Source: Plutella xylostella
Lineage: Eukaryota; Arthropoda; Insecta; Lepidoptera; Plutellidae
Assembly: GCF_932276165.1 (NCBI RefSeq)
Contig: NC_063992.1
Location: forward strand, 9,124,001 to 9,188,000
Direction: 5' to 3'
Length of the DNA stretch: 64,000 bases
The notes beneath the pieces were generated by a model. The model worked only from the letters and a program-made list of their open reading frames with translations. It searched no databases and was not told where the DNA came from. Made by a program: the position numbers and the translations under genes. Shown piece after piece: positions 22,701 through 33,437 of the stretch. Every line of letters starts with the position of its first letter. Within the stretch, counting starts at the first letter, position 1.

Positions 22701-25700
22701 TCCGACCGATTTCTGTCACAGCATACTTACCTACTTATTAATAAGATATACTTACCTACTTTTTTCAGACACTCGAATCACATTTGTTGAGGAGTACCCT
22801 ATACTAAATATGGAGATGGAAACCATAGACAGCGACCCTCTACGAATAAATCCATCACCAGTTCCTGACACAGTTGGATCGGAAATAACCATTGATGAAG
22901 ATCTGAATGTTTCAAATCTCATACCAAATCATGTATCATAGTATTAAATCTAAATTATTTTACTGGCATCACCACGAGCAAAAGTTTTTTTAGAAGTGGC
23001 GTTAGTGTCGCGTCTCCGCCATTTTGTTTGTAGTCGTTATCGAAGTTATAGTGAACTCGGAAGAAAAAAGACTTTTCAGTGTTCCCCTTTGTAACAACCG
23101 ACAAATTAAGTTAGCACGTAAAATCATAATTTCAGTCTGTTTACTATGCAGTTAGTCAAATTTTCGGAAAACTAAATCCACGTGTGTTAAAATAGTTTTA
23201 GCTTATGAACGTAAGAATTTTTGTTCCATTTTGTTACAATTTTCTTTGTAACGTTACAAAAAGGAAAGCTAAGGGCACATTCAGACTGACAAAAATGTGA
23301 TGAATTTTTTTAAACTAATAAATTACAAAAACATATTAGTTGTACAGAAGTTTAATTTCAATTATCCTAACTAGTGATACCTAATACCAAAATAATGAAT
23401 AATTCAATTAATAAAAAAAAACCTCATAGATATATATTTTTTTAAATATTTTTGTTCAAAAATTACGAATGTAGTTCGTGTTTTAATTATTGAATAGGTA
23501 CCGGTCAAAATCATAACCCTCCTTTTCGCTTCGCCGTAGTGCTGATTAAATAAAAATTGTTTTATTTATTCATAGCAGTGTGATCGAGTCCGTATAGTTC
23601 CTTTTTGTAACATTTTTGTAACGTTTCCCTTTTGTTACGTTTTTGTTACGTACAAATTTTGGCGATTTCACCCATAAATAAATATTCATGAATCAACTTG
23701 TATTTTTATTTGAAATGGAAAATATACATGTTGTGTGCATTATCAATAGTAAATTAATACAACTCAATTAATACAGGAGAAACACAAGGAAACTGAGAAA
23801 ACTTGAAAAGAACGGCTGTACGCACAATCGCACTGAACGCTGAAGCAACAGTGACATCGACATCATAGAGAAAATAATACTACAATTCTACCTACCTACG
23901 TCACTTTCACATTTCGTTAGCCTCACAGAATAACATATTGTGATCTGAGTGTGTTCTGAGGGTTTGAAAGTTGGTACAACCCCAGACAACGCCATCTATT
24001 TCTCCAAAAAGGAACTTTTTTTTTTTTAACAAACGCCTCATTGAAAAATGGTTTAGCAACTACCAGGCCGATAAACAGCCAAATAAAATTATTCGTTAGA
24101 TAGTTATTTGACGTTTTATCCTGGCATTGAAAAATCGGCCCTTAGGGTCAATTCAGACGTACCACAACCACACCACAGCCACAACCACACCACAACCACG
24201 CGGTGTGGTCGGGCGTATATTTTGTATTGACAATGAATAATCCAATTCACACGTGCCACATTTTGCCGTTGTTATCGACCACCTGTGTAGTACGACCACA
24301 TCGCAACCACATCGCAACCACAACGCAACCACATCGCAACGGCAACGCCGCCACGCGGCGGCGGCACCGCGGCAACCTGTTTTCCGTATTAACTGCACAC
24401 GACGACGTGGTTACCACATCGCAATGACAGCGACAACGCAACCACATCGACATTTTGTCGCTGCCACAACGCAACTGCAAAAAGCCGCTGTCACACAATT
24501 CACACGTAACCACAGCTTGACCACATTTTGTCGCTGCGACGTGGTGTGGTTGTGGTACGTGTGAATTGACGCTTAGTCTGAAATCTGAAATGTTTACTAA
24601 ACATATTTTAACTGTCCCATGAGCTGTCACCCAGCTCACAGAATGTTTCGCCCAACGAACCTTTCACCTGCAACCGCCCAATGAATGAATGATCATATTC
24701 ATCATCATCAGCTCGTAATCATCCTCAGCCATGCCACATGCCACTTCCAGTGAGCGCACTCTGCCCTCGGTATTCCTCATTTAAGTGTAAGTAACTACTT
24801 AAACAGATGTACAATGGGCAATGTCCGAAAAAAATCGACAACGCTCATAATTTTTCTGATGATAGGAATAACCCTCTGTATCACCCAAAAAAAAATCTCA
24901 TATTTTTTCTATGCGTTAGTAATTTTATAAAAATAAAAACATTTAAAGTTTCACTAAACGGGGATTCTACGGAGGTCAGGATTTTTTCCATCGTCTCTAT
25001 AAGCAATAAAAAAAAATATGACAGGTAACCTGTCATATTGATGTGAGCACCAATCAAGGACTTTGTATAAAATCCTTGGCACCAATAGACGTAGTAGGTC
25101 TATGGGTCTATGGATAGACGTGTCACCAAAGAGTATGTAAAAAGATGGTAAAAAGCTAAGGCTAATCTGACGCCTGTCATATTTTTTTTAATTGCTCATT
25201 GAGACGATGGAAAAAGTCCTAAAGTCCGTAGAATCCCCGTTTTGAGAAACTTGAAATGTTTAATTTTTATAATTTTTATAAAATTACAAACGCTTAGAAA
25301 AAATCTGAGATTTTTTTAGGATGATACGGAGGGTTATTCCTATCATCAGAAAAATTATGAGCGTTGTCGATTTTTTTCGGACATTGCCCATTGTACACAT
25401 ACAGCTATTTTATTTATTTATTATGCAGGTACTCACCCAGTCCAACCCAAGAACTGAATCCGCAGTCCAGGTAAAGAGCGTCGTAGTTGGAAATGATCAG
25501 TTTGTACCCTTTGTTCAGCATTCCCTTGATTTCAGGACTGCTTCCCGTGGTCCAGACCTTACAAAACAGATAATTTAACGGTTATCGGGTGATTCAAAAA
25601 GTAGAAGTTTTAAAAAACTTATATTAATTAGGTAAGTACCAACCTGAATAATGTAATCATCTTTGTTCAAATATTTGTCGATGTGGTCAAATTCAGTCAG

Positions 25701-28700
25701 CGAGCTAGTCCAAAGTATCAATGGTAGTTTCTTTCCAAAGGCCTGTAAACAGAAAAAAATATAAACCAATATAAGTATTATCATCATTGTGACACTCCTT
25801 TCATACCTGTCTACTGACATAACTAAACGATCTGAGAAACAGAGGCAAGCCTTTTCATGGTCCTTCGAGCCGGATTGTGTGATTCCAAGGAGAAAATAAC
25901 GTGTAGGTGCAGGTAAACTGTACCACCTATACCTATTTAATCATCTTTATGTTTCCTCGTACTCTGAGCTCAAAACCCACCTTGTAAGCCCTAGCCTGGG
26001 CGCGCTCCTGGAAGTAGTCCCACAGCTTCAGGTAGCTGGTCTTGTCGAGCCCCCAGCCGCGGCCCGTCATGAACTGACGCACTTCAGCTGAGCTGTTCCA
26101 GCACGCCTCGCTCACCTCGTCCCCCCCCATATGGAACATGTCCGTGGGGAATACGTCTGGAATTGGAAGAATTGGTGAGGGTTTAGTTGTAACTTTTTTT
26201 GTGGAGCCTGTTTAGTGTCTCAGCAGCAACCAGTGGGCAAAGGCCTGCTATGGACAAAGGCGTCCTTATAAACTCGCCACTGTCCCTGACCATGTGCTTC
26301 ATTCGGTCATTGAGGCAAAAACCATACGAGGTCTTCACCCCGCATCCGTCTGGCGGGAGACGATGGTGACGTCAATCACTGGGCACTCGGTGACTAGGTA
26401 TAAGTACTGACATTCAGTTTTAAGTAAGAAGAGTAAATTTGGCGACTCGTTTAATATGCCTATTAATCCATGAAGCAGTGCATGTGTGTCCTGTTTCCAC
26501 TACAGAGTTGCAACGGACCCTACTGGCTATTACGATAGACAGTTACGATAGAATTTGGCACTTTAAAAATAATTTAAGAACCTAGGTACTTAAAAGTCCA
26601 TAAATGTTAGAAGATAAAGGCGACTGATTGTAATTGATCTACTATCATCGCATTACTTAGGATCAATCTAAGTGGAATGCAGTGCACGTAGTTATGGCGT
26701 AACGTCACACGAAAACAGCAAAATAAAAAAGTATATCGAAATATACTGACGACTTCAACGATAAGTAAAAACTTTAATCCAAGTTTCAAATATCTGACAA
26801 AAAGAAAACCCATCGGCAGATAAGATAAATTCAATTTTGGTATTTGTTTTCAAAACAAATTCGCTCGAAGGTGCATAATTTGGAAAACAAAACTGAAATT
26901 TAAAACCAATTTGCATATTTCTGCAGTTGTGTCTGCGATTAAGTATGCTGATGTAGATCGCATCAATAATTTACGCAAATTAGTGCCAAAATATTATCTT
27001 AAACATAACAAAATATTATGATACTCGATATTACCTGCCATATCGCGGTAGATGTCTTCCAATACGTCGTAAAGTTCATCTTTAGTGGGGTTCAGCTGAC
27101 CGCAGGGGGGCTCCACGCAGTAACTCGACCACGGCTCGGCCTTAAAATAAGCTTTAATTTAATTAATGGGCATGATATTATAGTATGTGCATGTAGGTAT
27201 AATGTAACGCGTACAATGAAAGAAAGGCAAGTGAGTTCGGTGACCGATTCATGTCAATAACAAGATAATCTCGATATAGGCACATCATTTTAAGCCTGGT
27301 TTCGTCACTGACTTTCCTCGAGGATTATAGTGATGAGTAGTGATGTGATGACACTATAAAGAGATTGCATTAATTTATCAGTGAGGTTCCCGTTTGCAGG
27401 TCAATAGACTCGGGTATGTCGACATCCTGAGAAACTTTCATCGTACACGGCGGACTAGAGCGAACTGGACTATGTCCGCTATGGCCTCCCGTGTGTACAC
27501 CTGTTGTGAACTGTACCTTGAAGCAGACAGTGAGGTCGGTGTTCTGCCAGCCCTCGCCCACATGCGCCGGCGCGTCGAACTCCGGCAGCACCCGCACGCC
27601 GCGGACTAGAGCGAACTGGACTATGTCCGCTATGGCCTCCCGTGTGTACACCTGGAATTGCATTACAAACATTACAGATTACAGCCTGGTAAGAAAGAAT
27701 GGAAATTAATAGGGGTGCCATGCACTTTTTTTAACACATGGCCATGGCCATAGTACCTACTTGGCTATCCAAGTAGCTTTCTCATAGGTGTAAAGAAGGC
27801 CAAAATAAGAACTAGTTAATGACCTATCTACTCTAACTTGCTAGCTTAGATTTGGTAAATATCGTGTCATGAAATTAGAACACTAAGGCAGAGTCATCTG
27901 CGATCTGCGAATGTATCATTTTTGAACGCATGATAAGGGAGAATTCGGTCTGCGACCTTGCTGTAATATACTTAGTTACTTACTATAAATTTAATAATTG
28001 ATCGATTTCATAGGGACTGAGCGGCATGTGCTATGGCGCTTTGCTATGCTATATCATAGACTAATATTAGTCTATGGCTATATCAATCGGTTTTGATACA
28101 TTCCACTTACACCTCTGAAGGGACGAAGACAATGCAATATGTCACTAATTGGGGGAAGCCAGTAGTGAACCAAAAGGGAAGTAAGTGTAAATTGGGGTAG
28201 TTATGATATTGATACAAGTAATCCTAAGGCTAATATAGTACTAAGGCTAAGATTGACCTGTCATATCATGTCTCGATGAATTTTGAATAATCATTAATTT
28301 ATGTATAGTTTGTGTAAATACTTAACGTAAGAAAGCTGAAAGTACTTTTACATATACTAACCGGAAGGAAGGAAGTAAACAGTAGGTAAAGGAAACTAAC
28401 GAGGAAAATGGATTGCATGAATGTAAATAATTATAATAGGCAAATTACCTATTAATTGGATTACAATATAGTGAGCATATACGCTTGAGTAAGTAGCATA
28501 ATAATTATGGATGGAGACCTTTTAGAATCCAGCGTCAACTTTGCAGGCAAGAACAATAAGTAGGTTGGTAGTAAGTATAAGATCAGATCGCATCCAGTGG
28601 CGTGCTTTGGGAGAGGCCTACGTCCAGCAGTGGACTGCTATAGGCTGATAATGATGACTAGTAGGTGTATAAAATATGATGCTTATTGTGTCTGATTTAA

Positions 28701-31700
28701 ATAACTGATCAATAATTGCTACTTATACAGGTGACCGTGGAAACAGAGTATTATGAGTTGAGCTACACATCTTGGATCTGAATGTGCAGGTTTCCTCGCG
28801 ATGTTTTCCTTTACCGTAAGAGCACGTGACATAATTTCACTGCTAGTGAAATTCCTCATTTTGTAAATAATTCATTTGTGCATGCCTGGATTTGACTCCA
28901 CGGCCTTTCAAATGGGAGGACGAGATCTTAAGCATCCATATTATCCATAACCACGGCACAACTCAAGATAAGCAGGTGCAGATTTTAATGACTTGTGTAA
29001 CAATGAATACAAGAAGGTATCATAACAAAAAAAGAAAACATGCATGCATATTATATTATTGCATATCGTTTCAACAATGAGAGTTTCATTTGTAATGCAT
29101 AACATACGCATAACATCGTAGCGCACAACACACGTGCATCTAAGGGCCAAAAATGCTAACTTTGCAACTGGTACAAGGTGGTAGATTATTATTTCTTTAA
29201 CGGGTAGTTCTAAAATAAATTATAAAGGACGTACCACATCGGTATTAAAATTACTAAGTACTAGCTCTTGCCCTGTACTGTATTTTATAAGAAACCCGTG
29301 GGATTTCCTAGATAAAACGTTGCTCAGCCTCCCTCATAACAAATTTTATTAAAATTGATCTAGCATTCCTGTGAAAGAGTCACAAACATCCATCCATCGA
29401 CTTTCAGGATAAATTATTGTCCTTTATGTTGATGTTGACACTAGTAGTTTCCATTACCGCGAGATGGACGGTCGATCTAGTCAAGTCCGCAGGGAAGCGC
29501 TGGATGCGGGCCGCCTCCGATCGGACAAGGTGGAAATCATTGGGGGAAGCCTATGTTCAGCAGTGGACGTCCTATGGCTGAGATGGTGATGATGATGACT
29601 ATTTTCCATTACAAAGTTAGCGTTGCCTGCCTCTACGCTGTAGACAACACAGATGACACAATGCACTGACCTTACTGGGGCTGTATGCTCCGTACTTCGT
29701 CAGGCTCGGCCTCCTTTGAGACACGAACGGGAAACTCTGCGAGTCTGTGATGTGCCAGTGGAACGTGTTTAGCTTCACTGCCGCCATTGCCTCTGTAATG
29801 ATAGCGGAAAATATGGTAAATAGTCTTGGAGTGGGAGGTTTGGTCAGCAAAAGAGATAATTGTCCACTACGCAAACAGCTGTTTAATACTAAAGTCACAT
29901 GTGAAATAAAGGGTCCTTAAATAAATGATTGAAACATAATAGTTTTAAATGTTGTTATAATAAATAATAAAATATTCAGGTTTTACGGGAATAAGTACCT
30001 CTCTATTTGAGGTGGTGAGCTTCATAAATCTCATGTTAGCTGCGTCAATCCGAAATTACCCGTATTATCTAATGCCAGTACTTTTACCATCGAATATGAT
30101 TAACCTAGATTTGCTACTGATAAGCTGCTTGTTATAAGGCATTGCGCTTTAGTATTGTAATAATACAAGGGGTCACTCTATATGACCAAAAACTAAGTTT
30201 GGGAGCGCTGCTGTGCGAGCTACGACTCTATATCGTAGTATTAAGCGTGCCGATTGCACGACAGCTCTGGTTCGTTAGTTTTTCGTCAGTAATAGAGTGA
30301 CCACCTATTGTTATAATTATAATACCCTCCAGATGTAAAATACAAACCTATAGTCCTCTTAATGGATTCGACGGTGAAGTAGTTCCTAGCCGTGTCCAAT
30401 AGGATCCCGCGGTACGGGTAAACCGGTCCATCATCGACAGAAACGTCCCTGGTGATCTGTAACGGTGATGAAGTGATAAAGAAATACATTTGCGTATTCA
30501 ATTTGGTAGTCCGCAATAGGATCGGTCGACGACCTTAAGCTTGGCTCTTTTGGTAAGCTTGAATTATAAATGAGTTAAATTTGTTCATAAAAAATACTAT
30601 TATAGTTATGTAAAGTAAACCTACCTACAGTCAACAATCCCCATTAAAACAGTTTGATCCTAAGATCGCATGTAAAAGATGGATGGATGATATAAATCGG
30701 TGATAATATGTGATCAATAGAGCTTTCTGTGTATCTATCGAAATATTCTTCAACACACTTATCTACTACCTACTCAGACTCATTGTGGTCAAACTGTTAC
30801 ACGGGTGGTAATTGTAACCGATATTATGATCTGTTGACTGTACCTACCTTTAATAAGTAATTTAAAAACAAGAAAAGAAACAATTCTCATAATCTTAAAC
30901 ATGACCTAATTAAAACAATATTAAATTTAAGTAGTTATGAATATACCGTCATAGGTCATTTTCATTTCAGAAAAACATTAAATAATTATCTCCAAAAACG
31001 AATCCTTAAAAACCCGTTTACGTTTATCATTCCAACATTGTTTACCTTCAGCCTCAGGCCAAACTGCCAAAAAACAATAAAACAAGTTTTAGTAATATGT
31101 ATGTAGTTGTTCTCCACAAACCAGTACAAGATCCCTGATGTCGTCGTATATGACGAGTTGGCTGAGCGTCTCGAGCCCGTGCCGTATGCCGAAGAACGTC
31201 CGGCCGATAATGGTGGCATTGACCTGATCGTCGCTGGTCGCCCCGATCCTCAGTTGGTAAGTCTCGTCCACGTCCAATGACATTTCTGCACAAGTTATGG
31301 TAATTAGATCGAGATAATTCGCATGTTAATGCTACTTTATGGAGATGTTGAATTTGGACGGTATATTTTGGGATTAAAGTTTTAAGTTTTATTTGGGGAT
31401 CGAGAGAGGCTATTGAACTTAAGGTGCCGTAGATTTTGCTGTTATGAGATATGTGAGATATACACAATTTTTTTTAATACAGAACAGATATTCAGGTTAT
31501 CGATAGGATTAGACAGTGCCAGTACGAGTAAGAGTATTTATAAGTTATCGCAAAAATAACTATATTCAGAAATGATTATATGTTTACTTTATCTGATTAC
31601 CTATCTAATTTACATTATATTTATTTATCATAGTTATTTATGATAAAAATGTAATCACGTGGCCTAAGTAATTAATAGTCAGTAAATTAGGACACTTTAC

Positions 31701-32007
31701 CTTTAACATCCGGGTTTTTGTTAACGAGGTAGACCATTAGAGATTTTCCTCTCATTTTCGGAGTGACGCCCTCGGGTATTATCTTCAGCAGTAACTTTTT
31801 AAATCTCTGCAAAAAATAACGTTATTTTAAATGATTTAATCTCTATATAATCTACTAGCTGTTCCCGCGCGCTTCGCTTCGCCTTATAAAGTTTTCCCGT
31901 GGGAATTCCGGGATAAAAAGTATCCTATGTTCTTTCCCGGGGTCTAGACCGTATGTATACCAAATTTCATTCAAATCCGTTCAGTAGATTTGGCGTGAAA
32001 GAGTAAA

Positions 32008-32040
<33 letters not shown>

Positions 32041-33437
32041 CAGTTACTTTCGCATTTATAATATTAGTTAAGATACATAGAGGAAACTAGCCTAACTATC
32101 TAGCCCGAGCCACTTTCCTTAGTTTATCCTCATACTCTTAAATATATTGGATTATTTGTAAGGCTATACTTATTTATTTAAATAAGTACTTGAAATTTAT
32201 AGGTAACAATGTAATAACATTATAACCAATGCAGGACGATTCTACATACCTCCCCAGCAGCCGTAATCAGCTCATCAGATTTTCCGCTCTCCTCATTGAT
32301 AATGTTAATTTTCTCCAAGTTTATCTTCGACAGGTGACTGCCGAGGTCTACCCCGGCAGTCGGCTGAGGCCAGAGCAGCCCTGGAAGGAGAAGATGTTCA
32401 GTGGTGGGCACTGCGTCAAGAATGTAGAAGCAGAGTGTAGACTACATTAGTAACCAAATGAACCAATGTATATCTCTGGTTAGCACGGATTCAGATATAA
32501 AATTCTTAACCTTTCCACACGTGTGATAAAATTACCTAATTGAATACTAATACAGGCCAACGAATAACTTGAATCTACCTAAGTAGGTATATTTATTTTG
32601 AAGTCATCATTTTTGTCTATTCTAGTTCTTACCAAATGTTCCGCAGAACATCTTGCATGACTCGGCATTTAGATAAGGTTCTTTGGAAGTAGGGTCAAAC
32701 TCCTTTTTTATGCATCTTCCGTTTATGCAGGACCACCTCCAGGCTGGATTGTCATCGTTTGCATCCGTTAAAACGCTGAAAATACTTGAAAAGTTACATT
32801 CAAACTCATGTCGTCTAATGGAGGAATATATACTAGTTTGGCTCAAACAACTTGGTAGTTTTGGAGTTGGTAGCGAATGCACTTTTGTAGGTAAAACTAA
32901 AAAACCGCCTATTCACTCTTTCAGATTGACAGTTGGTTAGTTGGACAAAGCAAAAACGTATAATCGCAGCCCACTTCAGGAACTATCAAGTTGTTTAGAC
33001 CGAAGTGTACCCCAAAAGAAGAAGGGATGAAAACAAAGCGTTGCTCTTATTTACTTTGCTAAGTTGTTTTTTTTATATTAATATGATCAAGATAAAATCT
33101 GGCCGCCAATCCTCCTATTGTATTGCTTTTATGGTTATTTAGAAACATTCTGTGGCTACTTTGTAAACAGTTCATTATACTTTTATCATCAATGGACGAT
33201 TAAATGGCGTTCATCATTAAATAATCATCTAACAAAGTACCTACGAGATAGTAAGATGATTGGCTAATTAAAGGATTGAGAGCAGTTTGACGATTAAGGC
33301 CGTAATTTTGAATAAGAACATCTTCGTATTAAAATATCTATTACTTATAGCTAAATAAATAAGACATATATATTCACTTACCACTGTACTAAAATACAAA
33401 CTATAAAAAAGTTTAAAAAATATGTTTTTGTTCCCAT
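13723..33437 (-). CDS. Hex1: Chitooligosaccharidolytic beta-N-acetylglucosaminidase, Hex1 type, 597 aa, 15 exons
   Basis: Exons in coding order: 33437-33382, 32775-32633, 32380-32250, 31806-31701, 31285-31122, 30456-30348, 29792-29671, 27651-27517, 27140-27035, 26156-25981, 25742-25644, 25557-25437, 16002-15910, 14864-14717, 13807-13723 (1794 nt with stop). The secreted GH20 enzyme removes GlcNAc from the non-reducing end of chitin oligomers, finishing chitinase digestion in moulting fluid. A signal peptide (about residues 1-18) is followed by a four-Cys segment, the GH20 N-terminal domain and the barrel. Catalytic Asp370-Glu371 sit in HMGGDE. Arg224, Asp253, His307, Trp451, Tyr478, Asp480, Trp493, Trp527 and Glu529 match the active-site set known from the moth enzyme OfHex1. 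Intron 12 (16003-25436) is 9.4 kb of nested transposons. A splice acceptor just upstream of the ATG (33450-33449) suggests a separate 5'UTR exon. Assignment as the Hex1 orthologue rests on recalled family sequence; orthology should be confirmed by a tree. Confidence 0.94.
14180..14700 (-). pseudogene. Decayed tandem fragments of Hex1 exon 14
   Basis: Just 3' of exon 14 (14717-14864), short stretches repeat pieces of that exon and its donor flank in the same order. The clearest are 14601-14694 and 14471-14556. Each has the exon end (TGTGCAGCATC or a variant) and then the GTCCAGCACGCT region, with the middle deleted. Weaker pieces are at 14258-14335 and about 14190-14230 (CCGAAGCCGTC). The flanking TAGTAATATGGTTCAAG also recurs at 14259, 14338 and 14472. 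No reading frame survives, so these are relics of local tandem duplication. Confidence 0.55.
15441..15600. repeat. Two-copy tandem repeat, period 88 bp
   Basis: The stretch from TTTAATTTTGCATGTATGCA to ACCATATTAATT occurs at 15441 and again at 15529 with essentially no differences. It lies in intron 13 of Hex1. Confidence 0.8.
16020..17639. mobile_element. TA-target (Tc1/mariner-pogo type) element, 1.62 kb, no transposase seen
   Basis: Inverted ends CAGTGAAACCTGGATAAGTG and CAGTGAAACCTGGTTAAGTG are flanked by TA (16018-16019, 17640-17641). The interior is mostly a second inverted-repeat element (about 16228-17557). It lies in Hex1 intron 12, with its end only 18 bp from exon 13. Confidence 0.75.
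16228..17557. mobile_element. Nested inverted-repeat element with CCAAGTAACATTT ends
   Basis: CCCAAGTAACATTTTTGG at the left and AAATGTTACTTGGTT at the right are inverted. The interior repeats AACCTT/AAGGTT-type motifs (AGGTTTTGAAAAGGTTCTAG). The superfamily and target duplication could not be assigned. Confidence 0.5.
17949..18113 (+). pseudogene. Stub of a Harbinger transposase N-terminus, 54 codons
   Basis: A short ORF just inside the left end of the 6.45-kb element starts MDIFDDIDDMAIEEE and contains RPDH then KEF. That layout resembles the acidic start and RPDHF...KEF segment I recall from Harbinger (HARBI1-like) transposases in insects. It stops before any catalytic domain and no later exon with the DDE core was found. 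Either the core was deleted or this is an internally deleted derivative. Identification rests on a short match. Confidence 0.45.
18759..18978. mobile_element. Truncated family A MITE
   Basis: It begins CAGTGTCGCAAAAGGGCTATACTAAGCC and has the inverted TCAGAATGACCCCCTG near its right side. The right end is replaced by the dispersed repeat that follows. It is nested in the Harbinger element. Confidence 0.6.
18979..19700. repeat. Dispersed lepidopteran repeat starting CCGACTGCCGAAGGAGG
   Basis: The head CCGACTGCCGAAGGAGGAG, a GTATGTATGTATAT run, and a later tail with TTGTCCGTCTGTCTGACTG resemble a widespread moth repeat. The class is not certain and its right boundary is approximate. No coding content was identified. 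Confidence 0.4.
21037..21434 (-). pseudogene. Myb/SANT-like DNA-binding protein, frameshifted
   Basis: An ORF of about 112 codons shows the Trp pattern of Myb/SANT-like (Adf-1 or Harbinger partner) domains: a helix with NKKTDAATNKDKETAWKKI, then SVRSWKTLKLKYEGIKK. An upstream ATG at 21434-21432 opens a 19-codon stretch (MVSQKRERLANFNNAEVT) that belongs to the same domain but is one base out of frame with it, so the gene carries a single-base frameshift. In Harbinger elements such a protein binds the transposon ends and helps import the transposase. Its position inside the 6.45-kb element fits that role. The C-terminal half is not recognised. Confidence 0.65.
22029..22941 (+). CDS. THAP-domain protein inside the Harbinger-type element, 168 aa, 3 exons
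   Basis: Exons 22029-22209, 22462-22614 and 22769-22941 join in phase to 507 nt ending in TAG, with GT-AG introns. The first 61 residues form a THAP zinc-binding DNA-binding domain: C-X4-C at the N-terminus (CAVATC), Trp in QQWIKATR, then C-X2-H in LCSDHF, followed by the conserved Pro and Phe of IPSDFH. The remainder is a Ser/Thr/Pro-rich and acidic tail without a recognised domain. The start chosen is the ATG giving MRMCAV; an in-frame ATG at 21987 would add 14 residues. It lies between the element's terminal repeats on the strand opposite the Myb-like ORF. Whether it is a captured host gene or an element gene is unknown. Confidence 0.75.
24145..24572. mobile_element. PIF/Harbinger-type MITE abutting the larger element, 428 bp
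   Basis: Ends GGGTCAATTCAGACGTACC and GCGTCAATTCACACGTACC are inverted, extending about 32 bp. TTA lies on each side (24142-24144, shared with the 6.45-kb element, and 24573-24575). The interior is tandem CGCAACCACAT-like units and GC-rich, which produces spurious ORFs on both strands. Confidence 0.8.
24812..25393. mobile_element. Long foldback MITE, 582 bp
   Basis: Arms of about 210-230 bp are inverted copies. The outer 65 bp, starting CAATGGGCAATGTCCG, appear identical. TA flanks both sides (24810-24811, 25394-25395). The right end lies 43 bp from Hex1 exon 12. Confidence 0.8.
27450..27503 (-). repeat. Exact 54-bp copy of the 5' end of Hex1 exon 8, inside intron 8
   Basis: Positions 27450-27503 are identical to 27601-27654, which cover the acceptor AG and first 51 bases of Hex1 exon 8. 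The copy lies 3' of the real exon in transcript order and keeps the AG acceptor. Read in frame it gives 17 residues of exon 8, then Arg-Val-Arg, then a TGA stop. It has no good donor, so it is not an alternative internal exon but could act as a truncating acceptor. Confidence 0.9.
28600..28659 (+). mobile_element. 3' end of an RTE-like LINE
   Basis: The frame reads WRALGEAYVQQWTAIG then stop, followed by a GATGA-type tail. This is the C-terminus and tail of an endonuclease-reverse transcriptase retrotransposon, 5' truncated. Similar tails are at 49985-50030 and 60335-60397. Confidence 0.6.
29461..29602 (+). mobile_element. 3' fragment of an RTE-like LINE
   Basis: About 40 codons end in GKRWMRAASDRTRWKSLGEA and then YVQQWTSYG and a stop, followed by a TGATGATGA tail. 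It lies antisense to Hex1 in intron 7 and is a dead 5'-truncated copy. Confidence 0.7.
31854..32071 (-). mobile_element. Lep1-like Helitron, reverse orientation
   Basis: Reverse complement of the unit at 5392: ACTAGCTGTTCCCGCG at the left, a CAGA microsatellite, and TATAATATTAGTTA at the right. It lies in Hex1 intron 3. Confidence 0.7.

Larger units (their letters stand above)
17692..24141. mobile_element. PIF/Harbinger-type transposon, 6.45 kb, carrying THAP and Myb/SANT-like genes
   Basis: The terminal inverted repeat GGGCCGATTTTTCAATGC is exact at both ends. TTA flanks it at 17689-17691 and 24142-24144. Contents in order are a short Harbinger-type transposase N-terminus (17949-18113), a family A MITE, a dispersed repeat, a broken Myb/SANT-like ORF (minus, 21037-21434) and a three-exon THAP gene (22029-22941). 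Harbinger elements classically encode a DDE transposase plus a Myb-like DNA-binding protein. The transposase core is missing, so this copy is non-autonomous. Confidence 0.75.

Noticed and set aside
23040..23660. GTAACGTTAC and TTTTGTTAC repeats as a possible regulatory array
   Set aside because: The motifs are irregular in spacing and lie in the AT-rich right part of the Harbinger element, so chance or subterminal repeats explain them.
24247..24639. Long overlapping ORFs on both strands rich in Arg, Cys, His and Val
   Set aside because: They fall inside the tandem CGCAACCACAT repeat of a MITE. The repeats keep frames open on both strands and no domain is present.
27450..27503. Alternative internal exon of Hex1
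   Set aside because: It is identical to the start of exon 8 but runs into a stop after three more codons and has no donor, so it is a duplication scar rather than a mutually exclusive exon.
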